Shown in pieces: positions 44,447 through 51,845 of a stretch of DNA of 64,000 bases. The position numbers and the translations under genes were made by a program. Location of the stretch: assembly GCA_034420475.1 (NCBI GenBank), contig DAOULH010000034.1, positions 23,536 through 87,535 of the forward strand, written 5' to 3'. The DNA is from Bin87 sp034420475 (GTDB taxonomy: Bacteria; Chloroflexota; Dehalococcoidia; Lucifugimonadales; UBA3495). The notes beneath the pieces are model-generated. The model saw only the letters and a list, made by a program, of their open reading frames with translations, was not told the origin of the DNA and did not search any database. The first letter of the stretch is position 1. Each line of letters starts with the position of its first letter.

Positions 44447-44827
44447 CTAATTCGCCTCCGCTGGCGCCGCGGCCGGCGCTGATCTGGCTTTCATCAGCCG
44501 GTACAGCCCGCCCAGCGTGCTCATGCCGGCCACGTAGGTTGCGAAAACGGCTACGGCAATCCACGTGAGCGCCACGAACCTCCCTGGCATCGGCAGGGAC
44601 AGCGTCAATATCATCGCAATCACCGCCAGGATGATCGCCGACGCCGCGCCCACTGCTGCGCCGAATTTGGCCGCGGCAACCAGCGGCGCCGAACCGGAAG
44701 TGTCCACCGACCTGATCCCGAAGTAGGCCCCCAGAAACGGGCCGAAGGGAGCCAGCAGGAACTGCGCCACGGGAATTATCGTGCACACCAGCATGACCCC
44801 CAGGGCAGTCAACAACCCTTTAGTCAT
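44447..44827 (-). CDS. Small membrane protein, unknown function
   Basis: A 126-residue protein with three or four hydrophobic segments (LLTALGVMLVCTIIPVAQF, APFGPFLGAYFGI, GAASAIILAVIAMIL and ALTWIAVAVFATYVAGM). It is the first gene of the operon ending in the UbiA-like enzyme, only 2 bp ahead of larB. The start at 44827 lacks a strong ribosome site. No family recognised. Confidence 0.6.
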   Translation of the reverse strand: MTKGLLTALGVMLVCTIIPVAQFLLAPFGPFLGAYFGIRSVDTSGSAPLVAAAKFGAAVGAASAIILAVIAMILTLSLPMPGRFVALTWIAVAVFATYVAGMSTLGGLYRLMKARSAPAAAPAEAN

Positions 44828-44973
44828 CGCCGTCACGCGGATCGGTTCGATATTTTCGCCCGAACAACATCGGACGCCCAGTATATCCGGTAGCACCTGC
44901 GGCTGCATCGTCGGGCGTCGCTATAATTGTTGCCGCTGTTGACCGGCGACTTTTGAAATTGGAGGCGATTGCC

Positions 44974-45387
44974 ATGAGCAATGCCGAACCCCAGCCCGGC
45001 CAGGACGGCCCTTTCGCCGAACTCCTGGGCATCCGCCCCGGCATATCCGACGACGGCGTGGGCACCGCATTCATGACCGTTGCGGACAAGCACCGCCAGC
45101 GCGCCGGCGTCGTCCAGGGCGGCCTCCTGGTGACGCTGGCCGACTACGCCTTCTTCCGCGCCTGCCGCTCCGTCCTGCGGGAGGGAGAGCACGCCGTGAC
45201 CATCGAGCTGAAACTGAACTTCATCGCCCCGGCCCGCGACGGCGAACTCACCGCCCGCAGCTCCATCAAGAGCCGGGGCGGGCGCATCATCGTTGGCGAC
45301 ATGGAAATCCACGGCGACGAAGGCCAACTGATCGCCACCGGGATCGGCACCTATATGACGGTTTACGACCGCCCGCGCCCCGGCTGA
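44974..45387 (+). CDS. PaaI-family hotdog thioesterase
   Basis: A 137-residue hotdog-fold acyl-CoA thioesterase. The catalytic-loop pattern GVVQGGLLVTLADYAFF corresponds to the HGG...D motif (His replaced by Gln), and KLNFIAPARDGELTARS follows. GGAGGCG lies upstream of ATG 44974. PaaI enzymes hydrolyse aromatic acyl-CoAs such as hydroxyphenylacetyl-CoA. Divergent from the membrane operon. Confidence 0.87.
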   Translation: MSNAEPQPGQDGPFAELLGIRPGISDDGVGTAFMTVADKHRQRAGVVQGGLLVTLADYAFFRACRSVLREGEHAVTIELKLNFIAPARDGELTARSSIKSRGGRIIVGDMEIHGDEGQLIATGIGTYMTVYDRPRPG

Positions 45388-45452
45388 GGCGAATGCCTGG
45401 TAAGTGTTCAGGATCCGGGAGGTTGCCGTTGCGAGGCAAATTGCCCACATAT

Positions 45453-46610
45453 TCAGTCGAGGAACACAGCGTAACGCCGGGATGGAATTTGACAACCCTC
45501 AGTGATCACCGCCATGTTGTCATGGAGCATGGCGCTCGCCTCCACATAGTTGGACAAGCTGTGGACCTCGCCGTTGTCCAGGCGATAGGCGAATGCCCCT
45601 GTTGCGGATTTATTGCCGAGTAATCCTGGGAGACCCCCGACGTCGCAAGGTTCCTTCACTGCCCAGACCACATGGCTGTCGGATACTAGAGGTCGTGTAT
45701 TGGAACGCCCGCCGGAGCCCACGTCGCGCCGTTCCCCGCTGCTCAGGTCCAGCAGGACGATAAGCGACGAGCCGGATTCCAGGTACTGCTGCCAAACGAC
45801 CAGATTGCCGTGTATGGAGGGCAAGCCATTGTTGGTGCCCGTTCGTGCCAGCAGTTTCTCTTCGCCGGTGGCGAGGTTGTAGGAGTAGATGTCGCAGTGC
45901 CTGTCGGGCAGGTTGTGGCAACCTTCGGTGCGGGTTCCAATCCGGGGACTGTTCCGATTATCGGACCATACGACGACATCGCCATGAATATCCGGCTCCT
46001 TTTGGTGACCGGGAGCGACCGCTATCGGGATTTCGCGGTCTTCGCTCAGATCATAAGCGTAGATGTCGTAACGCTCCCTGCGTTCTTGCAACTCGTTGCG
46101 GTTGTCCTGCCAGACCAGCCAAGAGCCGGAGATGCGGAGATGATTTCGGTAGGCCGGCACATCGGTGATGCGGCGTCGCTCGTCGGTGAGTAGGTCCATG
46201 ACGAACACGTTGGTGGTGTTCTTCGAGCCGTCCTCGCCGGGCAATTGGATCTTTTCGCCCTTCGCGATCCATGCGACGTGCGTGGCGGACAACACCGCGC
46301 CCCACTTGTAGCGACCATCATCGGTGATCTGCCGGGATTCGCCGGTGCGGATGTTCGTGAGCCACAACTCTCCGTCATCATGTGTCCCAACGGCATTGTC
46401 GCCGTGAATATCGGTCAGGAAGCCATGGGCGGCCAACTCAACGCCCTCAAATTCGGATGACGATTCGGATGATGATAAGGGTGCCGGAAGCGGTGGGAGC
46501 GCTGAATGCGGCGCAATCTTGTAGCACGCTGAGATACCGAGGACGACCGTAAAAAGCGCCGCCAGGATTGCAGCCTTCGTTCGCTTTGAACCGTCCATTG
46601 GTTGCATCAC
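45453..46610 (-). CDS. TolB-like beta-propeller lipoprotein
   Basis: A 385-residue protein. Residues 12-29 form a lipoprotein signal with lipobox GISAC, followed by a Ser/Pro-rich linker and a propeller of repeating segments such as GELWLTNIRTGESRQIT, SWLVWQDNRNELQERR, DVVVWSDNRNSPRIG and NLVVWQQYLESG. The VVWSDNR blade type is known from bacterial cell-surface propeller proteins. It is likely anchored to the membrane and exposed outside. Function unknown; not part of a tol-pal cluster. Confidence 0.8.
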   Translation of the reverse strand: MMQPMDGSKRTKAAILAALFTVVLGISACYKIAPHSALPPLPAPLSSSESSSEFEGVELAAHGFLTDIHGDNAVGTHDDGELWLTNIRTGESRQITDDGRYKWGAVLSATHVAWIAKGEKIQLPGEDGSKNTTNVFVMDLLTDERRRITDVPAYRNHLRISGSWLVWQDNRNELQERRERYDIYAYDLSEDREIPIAVAPGHQKEPDIHGDVVVWSDNRNSPRIGTRTEGCHNLPDRHCDIYSYNLATGEEKLLARTGTNNGLPSIHGNLVVWQQYLESGSSLIVLLDLSSGERRDVGSGGRSNTRPLVSDSHVVWAVKEPCDVGGLPGLLGNKSATGAFAYRLDNGEVHSLSNYVEASAMLHDNMAVITEGCQIPSRRYAVFLD

Positions 46611-46752
46611 TCGCCCTACTCGATGATCCGGTTTCGTGGGAACTTTGGAAAACGGTCAACGGCGCTATGGTGGAAAGCGTAGTCCTCCCGCCGAATTAGG
46701 GCAAGAAGATCCGGCTGCCTCGAGCAGCGCAATTTGCCAATACCTGACGCGG

Positions 46753-46782
46753 TTGGCATTTGCCGCCGCCTTTGGGTATAAT
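46753..46782 (+). promoter_or_regulatory. Promoter of the Rrf2 regulator gene
   Basis: TTGGCA (46753-46758) and a perfect TATAAT (46777-46782) spaced by 18 bp, 23 bp before the TTG start. The Shine-Dalgarno AGGAGGGAGG lies between. Confidence 0.8.
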
Positions 46783-46805
46783 CGCCCCAGGAGGGAGGTG
46801 TCGTT

Positions 46806-47276
46806 TTGCGCATCCCGATGAAAGTGGATTACGGCGTGCGCGCGCTGGTGGAGTTGGCCATGCGCTACGGCGATGGGCCGGTCCAGACCGCCGCCATCGC
46901 CTATCGCCAGGGCATACCCGAACCGTACCTTGAACGGTTGATGTCCACCCTCAACAAGAGCGGCTTTGTCCACAGCCGCCGCGGGCCCCAGGGAGGCCAT
47001 CTCCTGGCCCGGGACCCACAGGATGTCAACCTCTACGACATCATGCAGGAACTCGATGGCAACTCGTCTCCCCTGGACTGTCTGACCCTGCCCACCGACT
47101 GCATGTTCGCCGACTGCTGCGCTCAAAAGGAAATCTGGCGAACCGTCGAGGAGTCCATCCAGCAGGTGCTCCAGTCCACCACGCTGGCACACCTGGCTGA
47201 CCGTCAGAGCGCGCTCATTTGTGCAGCGGACAGCGCCAACCCGGTTTCGGAACCGCTGCCCGTGGTTTCGATTTGA
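46806..47276 (+). CDS. Rrf2-family transcriptional regulator
   Basis: A 156-residue winged-helix regulator. MRIPMKVDYGVRALVELAMR with PYLERLMSTLNKSGFV and SRRGPQGGHLLAR is the Rrf2 DNA-binding domain. The region DCLTLPTDCMFADCC near residue 97 has several Cys that could bind an Fe-S cluster (IscR/NsrR type). The TTG at 46806 gives the canonical N-terminus. It precedes moeB and cysM, and CymR-like Rrf2 proteins regulate cysteine metabolism in other bacteria, so it may control those genes. Confidence 0.9.
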   Translation: MRIPMKVDYGVRALVELAMRYGDGPVQTAAIAYRQGIPEPYLERLMSTLNKSGFVHSRRGPQGGHLLARDPQDVNLYDIMQELDGNSSPLDCLTLPTDCMFADCCAQKEIWRTVEESIQQVLQSTTLAHLADRQSALICAADSANPVSEPLPVVSI

Positions 47277-47292
47277 TCCACCGCCGCGTTGC

Positions 47293-47322
47293 TTGACAAC
47301 TTTCCCGGCGGAACCATACACT
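47293..47322 (+). promoter_or_regulatory. Promoter of moeB-cysM
   Basis: TTGACA (47293-47298) and TACACT (47317-47322) separated by 18 bp. The predicted leader before moeB is about 170 bases and strongly structured. Confidence 0.75.
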
Positions 47323-47363
47323 CCCCGCACGATGTTACCCGTCCCAATTGCGCTGGTTACCTG

Positions 47364-47461
47364 CGCCTGTCCCCGCACATAGGGGGCAGGCCGACCGACA
47401 TCAGATTCGAGCCTGCGTCCGCCGAATTCACCGCCAGACGGTTCGGGGCGCAGGTTTTCAG
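47364..47461 (+). promoter_or_regulatory. Structured 5' leader of moeB, candidate cis-regulatory RNA
   Basis: GCCTGTCCCC and GGGGGCAGGC (about 47365-47391) form a strong ten-pair hairpin with one wobble; then CCTGCG (near 47411) pairs with CGCAGG (near 47452), followed by TTTTCAG, a terminator-like end. No known riboswitch consensus (SAM, Moco, TPP) fits. The next gene starts about 40 bases later after CGGAGGA. Confidence 0.5.
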
Positions 47462-47497
47462 TTAAATCAATCCAACCGCCAACCGGAGGAACGTAAA

Positions 47498-48346
47498 ATG
47501 GTCCAGCCCCTACGCTTGACCCCCGATCAGGTCAAACGCTACAGCCGCCACATCATCATGCAGGACGTGGGCAGCGCCGGACAGCGCAAGATGATGGAAG
47601 CCAGCGCGCTGATCATCGGGGCCGGCGGCCTGGGTTCCCCGTCCGCGGTCTACCTGTCCCTGGCCGGCGTGGGCAAGATCGGCATCGTCGACTTCGACGT
47701 GGTCGAACTGTCCAACCTGCAGCGGCAGATCCTGCACCACACTCCCGACGTCGGCCGGCCCAAGGTCCAGTCCGCCAAGGACAACATCCTGTCCTACAAC
47801 CCCGAAGTTGACGTGGTGCTCCATGAGGCGTGGCTGACTTCGGAAAACGCCTTCGACATCATCAGCCAGTACGACATCGTCATCAACGGCGCGGACAACT
47901 TCGCCACGCGCTACCTGGTGAACGACGCCTGCTACCTGCTGAACAAGCCGCTCATTGATGGCAGCATCCTGATCTTCGACGGCCAGGCCACTGTCTTTCT
48001 GCCCGGGCAGGGCTGCTACCGCTGCCTCTTCCCGGCTCCTCCGCCCCCGGGCATGGTTCCCAACTGTGCCGAAGCCGGCGTGCTGGGCGCACTCACCGGG
48101 CTGGTAGGCTCAATCCAGGCTACCGAGGCCCTCAAGCACATATTGGGCATCGGCGAAAGCCTCGCCTCCCGCCTGATGGTAATTGACGCGCTGAGCATGC
48201 AGTTCCGCGAGGTGCGCCTGCGCCGCAACCCGGGCTGCCCGCTGTGCGGCGACAACCCCACCGTCACTGAGCTCATCGACTACGAAGTGTTCTGCGGCGT
48301 GGCCGAAGCGCCCGAACCCGTCGCCATCGGGGCCGGCGCGCTCTAG
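47498..48346 (+). CDS. moeB: E1-like adenylyltransferase, MoeB/ThiF/HesA family
   Basis: A 282-residue enzyme that adenylates the C-terminal Gly of a ubiquitin-like sulfur carrier (MoaD, ThiS or CysO). It starts RYSRHIIMQDVGSAGQRKM, the ATP motif is IIGAGGLGSPSAVYL, and the Zn-binding CXXC pairs are CYRCLFPAPPPPG and CPLCG. It lacks the rhodanese domain of MoeZ. CysM follows 45 bp downstream and an Rrf2 gene precedes it, so its partner may be a CysO-like carrier for cysteine synthesis. No such carrier gene is present in the window. Confidence 0.92.
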   Translation: MVQPLRLTPDQVKRYSRHIIMQDVGSAGQRKMMEASALIIGAGGLGSPSAVYLSLAGVGKIGIVDFDVVELSNLQRQILHHTPDVGRPKVQSAKDNILSYNPEVDVVLHEAWLTSENAFDIISQYDIVINGADNFATRYLVNDACYLLNKPLIDGSILIFDGQATVFLPGQGCYRCLFPAPPPPGMVPNCAEAGVLGALTGLVGSIQATEALKHILGIGESLASRLMVIDALSMQFREVRLRRNPGCPLCGDNPTVTELIDYEVFCGVAEAPEPVAIGAGAL

Positions 48347-48391
48347 CCACCGCAACCCGTCTTTCCAGAGGCCATCCGGAGCCCGTCGCCA

Positions 48392-49345
48392 ATGACGCAC
48401 ACCCCGCCCCCGTACCAAGGACTCATTGCCACCATCGGCAATACCCCTCTGGTGGAGTTGCAAAACCTCAGCCCGAACCCCGAGGTCCGCATCTACGCCA
48501 AGCTGGAGGGGCAGAACCCCACCGGCAGCGTCAAAGACCGCATCGGCCTCAAGATGATCGAGCGGGCCGAAGCCGACGGCGAGATCTCGGCCAGCCGCAC
48601 CATCCTGGAGCCCACCTCCGGGAACACCGGCATCTCCCTGGCGATGATCGGCCGTCTCAAGGGCTACAAGGTCAAGGTGGTGATGCCGGAGAACGTCTCC
48701 GTGGAACGCACCCAGCTCCTGGAAGCCTACGGCGCGGAGATCGTCTATTCGGACGGCACCCTGGGCACCAACGGCAGCGTGGTCATGGCCCAGGAAATGG
48801 TGGAGAAAAACCCCCACGATTACCTGATGCTCTACCAGTACGGCAACGACGGCAACCCGGACGCCCATTATGAGGGCACTGGCCAGGAGATCGTCGAGGC
48901 GCTGCCCGAGGTGGACGTGTTCGTGGCCGGCCTGGGCACCGGCGGCACCCTGATGGGCAACGCCCGCCGGCTCAAGGAGCATCGCAGCGACATCAAGATC
49001 ATCGCCGTCGCGCCGGAACCGGACGACTTCATCTCGGGCCTCCGCCGCTTGGAGGACGGGTTCATTCCGCCGATCCTTGACATCAACCTGCTGGACAACC
49101 GCCTCCTGGTCAACAGCTTCGACTCCTTCTACATGACCAAGGAGTTGATGGACAAGGAAGGCATTTTCGCCGGCATCTCCTCGGGGTCCGTCATCGCCGG
49201 CGCTCTCAAACACGCGGAGCGCATGGAGAGTGGACACGTGGTTTGCCTTCTCGCCGACGGCGGCTGGAAGTACCTCAGCAGCCAGCTGTGGACCCGCGAT
49301 TACGAGACCCTGGCCCAGGAAGCCCAGGGCAAGATCTGGTGGTAA
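48392..49345 (+). CDS. cysM: Cysteine synthase, CysM type (thiocarboxylate-dependent)
   Basis: A 317-residue PLP enzyme. The Schiff-base Lys is in NPTGSVKDRIGLKMIE near residue 52, followed by EPTSGNTGISLAM, PENVSVERTQLLEAYGAE and VAGLGTGGTLMGN. The MLYQYGNDGN, GIFAGISSG and ADGGWKYLSS blocks and the short C-terminal GKIWW tail match mycobacterial CysM, which uses O-phosphoserine and CysO thiocarboxylate, better than CysK. Coupled to moeB. So cysteine synthesis here probably uses a protein-bound sulfur donor. Confidence 0.9.
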   Translation: MTHTPPPYQGLIATIGNTPLVELQNLSPNPEVRIYAKLEGQNPTGSVKDRIGLKMIERAEADGEISASRTILEPTSGNTGISLAMIGRLKGYKVKVVMPENVSVERTQLLEAYGAEIVYSDGTLGTNGSVVMAQEMVEKNPHDYLMLYQYGNDGNPDAHYEGTGQEIVEALPEVDVFVAGLGTGGTLMGNARRLKEHRSDIKIIAVAPEPDDFISGLRRLEDGFIPPILDINLLDNRLLVNSFDSFYMTKELMDKEGIFAGISSGSVIAGALKHAERMESGHVVCLLADGGWKYLSSQLWTRDYETLAQEAQGKIWW

Positions 49346-49394
49346 CGGCAGGCCGAAACGACTTTGCCAGCCCGGCGGATCGCGATTATCGCCC

Positions 49395-49423
49395 TTGCCC
49401 CGACCCATTGCCGATGCTATAAT
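49395..49423 (+). promoter_or_regulatory. Promoter of the nusA operon
   Basis: TTGCCC (49395-49400) and a perfect TATAAT (49418-49423) separated by 17 bp. The transcript would have a leader of about 155 bases before nusA. Confidence 0.8.
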
Positions 49424-49502
49424 GCGCCGACATCACGCCCCGCTGCCAGGGCCAAGTGAGCAATCCTCACCAACTCGGCAGCGAGCGGTTCACGGGAATT
49501 CT

Positions 49503-49528
49503 AAGCGGGGCGGATACCCGCTTTATTT
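49503..49528 (+). terminator. Attenuator-like hairpin in the nusA leader
   Basis: AAGCGGG pairs with CCCGCTT around a short loop, followed by TATTT. It lies 58 bases before the nusA start. NusA autoregulation through leader terminators is known in other bacteria; here it is only suggested by this structure. Confidence 0.45.
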
Positions 49529-49585
49529 CTGTAAACGGGATGCACATCAGATCACTGTCGGCGGCGGAGCCGGCGGAGGACAACC

Positions 49586-51391
49586 ATGAAAAGCGATTTC
49601 ATGATGGCGTTGAACCAACTATCCGCCGAGCGGGGCCTGCGCAAGGAACTGGTCCTCGACAAGGTGGAAGTCGCGCTGGCCACCGCTTTCCGTCGTGACC
49701 GGGTGGCCGGCTCCCAAAACCTGACCGTCAAGCTCAACCCGAACACCGGCGACATCAGCATCTTCCCGCTGCGCAGCGTCGTCGAAGAAATCGAGGACCC
49801 GGAGACCGAAATCGCGCTCGCCGACGCTTTGCGGATACAACCCTCGGCTGAGATCGGCAGCGAGATCTCCGAGGATCAGGAAGTCTCCTACGACACCAGC
49901 CGAATCTCAGCCCAGACCGCCCGACAGGTCCTCATGCAGGGCCTCCGCGAGGCGGAGCGGGAAAAGATCTTCGAGGAATATTCCGCGTACCAGGGCGAGA
50001 TCATCAGCGGCAGCGTGGAAAGCATCGAAAAGGGTCCGACCGTATTCATCAACCTCAACCCTCACCAGGCCCAGAGCCAGAACCGCGCCCGCGGCGTCAT
50101 GCGCCCGGACAACCAGGTCGGCAGCGAACGGTATCGCAAGAACCAGTCGCTGAAAGTCCTCCTGGTGGAGGTTCAGCAAACCACCCGCGGCCCGGAGGTC
50201 GTGGTCAGCCGCGCTCATCGCGACCTGCTCCGCCGCCTTATGGAGGCTGAGGTTCCCGAAATCGGCAACGGCACCGTCGAAATCAGGGCCATCGCCCGCG
50301 ACCCCGGCGTCCGCAGCAAGGTCGCCGTGTCCTCCCACCAGGACGGTGTCGATCCCGTCGGTTCCTGCATCGGCCTGCGGGGCAACCGCATCCAGAGCGT
50401 GGTCAACGAACTCCAGGGCGAAAAAATCGACGTGATCGAGTGGGACCCCAACCCCCGCGTCCTGATTTCCCGCGCCCTCAGCCCCGCCGACGTTGGCGGC
50501 GTCGATCTGGACCCGGACGAGAACACCGCCTACGTGGTCGTCCCGGAGAGCCAGATGTCGTTGGCCATCGGACGCGACGGCCAAAACGCGCGCTTGGCCG
50601 CGCGGCTTTCGGGATGGCGGCTGGACATCAAGAACGTGGAGCAATGGGAGGCCCTGCGGGCGGCTCGCGCTGCCGAGGCTGCCCGTATCGCCGCCGCCCA
50701 GGCCGAAGCCGCCGAGGAAGCCGCGCGCATCGCCGCCGCCGAAGCCGCGGCCGCCGCCGCGACCACTGAGGTCATGGAGCCGGCGGAGCCGGAAACCGTG
50801 GAATTGGCGCCCGTGGCAGACGTTGTCGCCGAAGCTGAAGCCCTGCTCGAGGCGGCGCCGCTCCCTGAAACCGTCCCGGCCGAGATCGAAAGCCTCGTCA
50901 CCGAGGATGTCGTCACTCCCGAGGAGGCCGAACCGGAACCCGCGCCGGAGCCTGTAGTGGCCGAACTTGAAGAAGCTGTCATTGAAACCCCGTCTGAACC
51001 AGCCGAAGTCGCGGACCCCGATTACGACGAGGACGCGCTGCTGGAGGCACTGATGGCCGAAGAAGAAGCCGCGGCCGCTCTCGAGACTACCGCTGATGAG
51101 TCCGTCGGCCTCAGCGTTGACGCGCTGGAAAGCCTGACCATTGACGACGTGGTGGAAGAGTTAGACGAAGACGAGGAAGAGTTCGAGGATGAAGAGGAGG
51201 AGGCCGACCCCGAAATGGCCGAACTCCTGGCCGGTCTTCCCAACCTCGCGCCGGACGCCGGCAAGATCCGATTCGCGGAAGACATCGTCGGAGACTTCCG
51301 GGGCGGCGGCAATCGGCGGCGGCGCGGCGGCGGCAATCGTCGCGGCGGCAACGTTCCGGGAGCCCGCGGACCCGGACCGCGCCGCCGCTAA
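49586..51391 (+). CDS. nusA: Transcription elongation/termination factor NusA with long acidic and RGG tail
   Basis: NusA binds RNA polymerase and modulates pausing, termination and antitermination. Residues 1-125 form the N-terminal domain, ~132-200 the S1 domain (GEIISGSVESIEKGPTVFIN), and two KH domains follow (DPVGSCIGLRGNRIQ and LAIGRDGQNARLAARLSGW). After residue ~360 comes a long low-complexity tail: Ala-rich, then acidic (EDEEEFEDEEEEAD), ending in a Gly/Arg tail (GGGNRRRRGGGNRRGG). At 601 residues it is longer than usual. The normally preceding rimP is absent. Confidence 0.96.
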   Translation: MKSDFMMALNQLSAERGLRKELVLDKVEVALATAFRRDRVAGSQNLTVKLNPNTGDISIFPLRSVVEEIEDPETEIALADALRIQPSAEIGSEISEDQEVSYDTSRISAQTARQVLMQGLREAEREKIFEEYSAYQGEIISGSVESIEKGPTVFINLNPHQAQSQNRARGVMRPDNQVGSERYRKNQSLKVLLVEVQQTTRGPEVVVSRAHRDLLRRLMEAEVPEIGNGTVEIRAIARDPGVRSKVAVSSHQDGVDPVGSCIGLRGNRIQSVVNELQGEKIDVIEWDPNPRVLISRALSPADVGGVDLDPDENTAYVVVPESQMSLAIGRDGQNARLAARLSGWRLDIKNVEQWEALRAARAAEAARIAAAQAEAAEEAARIAAAEAAAAAATTEVMEPAEPETVELAPVADVVAEAEALLEAAPLPETVPAEIESLVTEDVVTPEEAEPEPAPEPVVAELEEAVIETPSEPAEVADPDYDEDALLEALMAEEEAAAALETTADESVGLSVDALESLTIDDVVEELDEDEEEFEDEEEEADPEMAELLAGLPNLAPDAGKIRFAEDIVGDFRGGGNRRRRGGGNRRGGNVPGARGPGPRRR

Positions 51392-51452
51392 GCCGCGCGC
51401 CATCTCCTAATCCATCCTTGCCCTGCTCGGTGTTTTGCCCAGGTAATCACAA

Positions 51453-51788
51453 ATTCCGAAACAGCGCCACATCCCCGAACGCAGTTGCATCGCCTGCGGG
51501 AACAAAAAACCGAAAGGCGATCTGATCAGGCTCGTCCGCACGCCTGAGGGGGAAGTGCGGCCCGATGCCACCGGACGCGCCAACGGTCGGGGCGTCTATC
51601 TTTGCCATCAGGCAACGTGCTGGGAGAAGGGTCTCGTCCGCCGTTCCCTGGAGCGCGGACTGCGTAACCCGGTCTCCAATACCGACCTGGACGCTCTGAA
51701 ACGCTACTTCATTGAAACTGTCGCGCCCGGTGTTTACCAAGCCGGGTCCGGGACCGCCCGTGGTGCGGTTCGGGAAGCGGGAGGCTGA
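51453..51788 (+). CDS. ylxR: YlxR (RnpM)-family RNA-binding protein, apparent ATT start
   Basis: The frame starting at ATT 51453 reads IPKQRHIPERSCIACGNKKP, then DLIRLVRTPEGEVRPDATG, GRGVYLC and the C-terminal ALKRY, which is the full YlxR fold (CXXC near residue 12). There is no ATG, GTG or TTG between the upstream in-frame TAA (51444) and the conserved Cys pair, so ATT (with AGGT eight bases before) is the only start that gives the whole domain. A GTG at 51555 would lose the first 34 residues. The product is 111 residues, between nusA and infB as usual. Confidence 0.75.
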   Translation: MPKQRHIPERSCIACGNKKPKGDLIRLVRTPEGEVRPDATGRANGRGVYLCHQATCWEKGLVRRSLERGLRNPVSNTDLDALKRYFIETVAPGVYQAGSGTARGAVREAGG

Positions 51789-51845
51789 TCCTCACCGGGG
51801 CCTGACCCCGGGTGGAGGGCCATTCCGCTGGAGGAGGTGCTACCC

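Noticed and set aside
45453..46610. Tol-Pal system component TolB
   Set aside because: The protein has a lipobox and a surface-type propeller, and no tolA, tolQ or pal is near.
47277..47497. A cysO-like small gene between rrf2 and moeB
   Set aside because: The gap is only 221 bp, highly structured, and no frame ends in the needed GG.
49346..49585. rimP upstream of nusA
   Set aside because: The gap is too short and has a promoter and hairpin but no matching frame.
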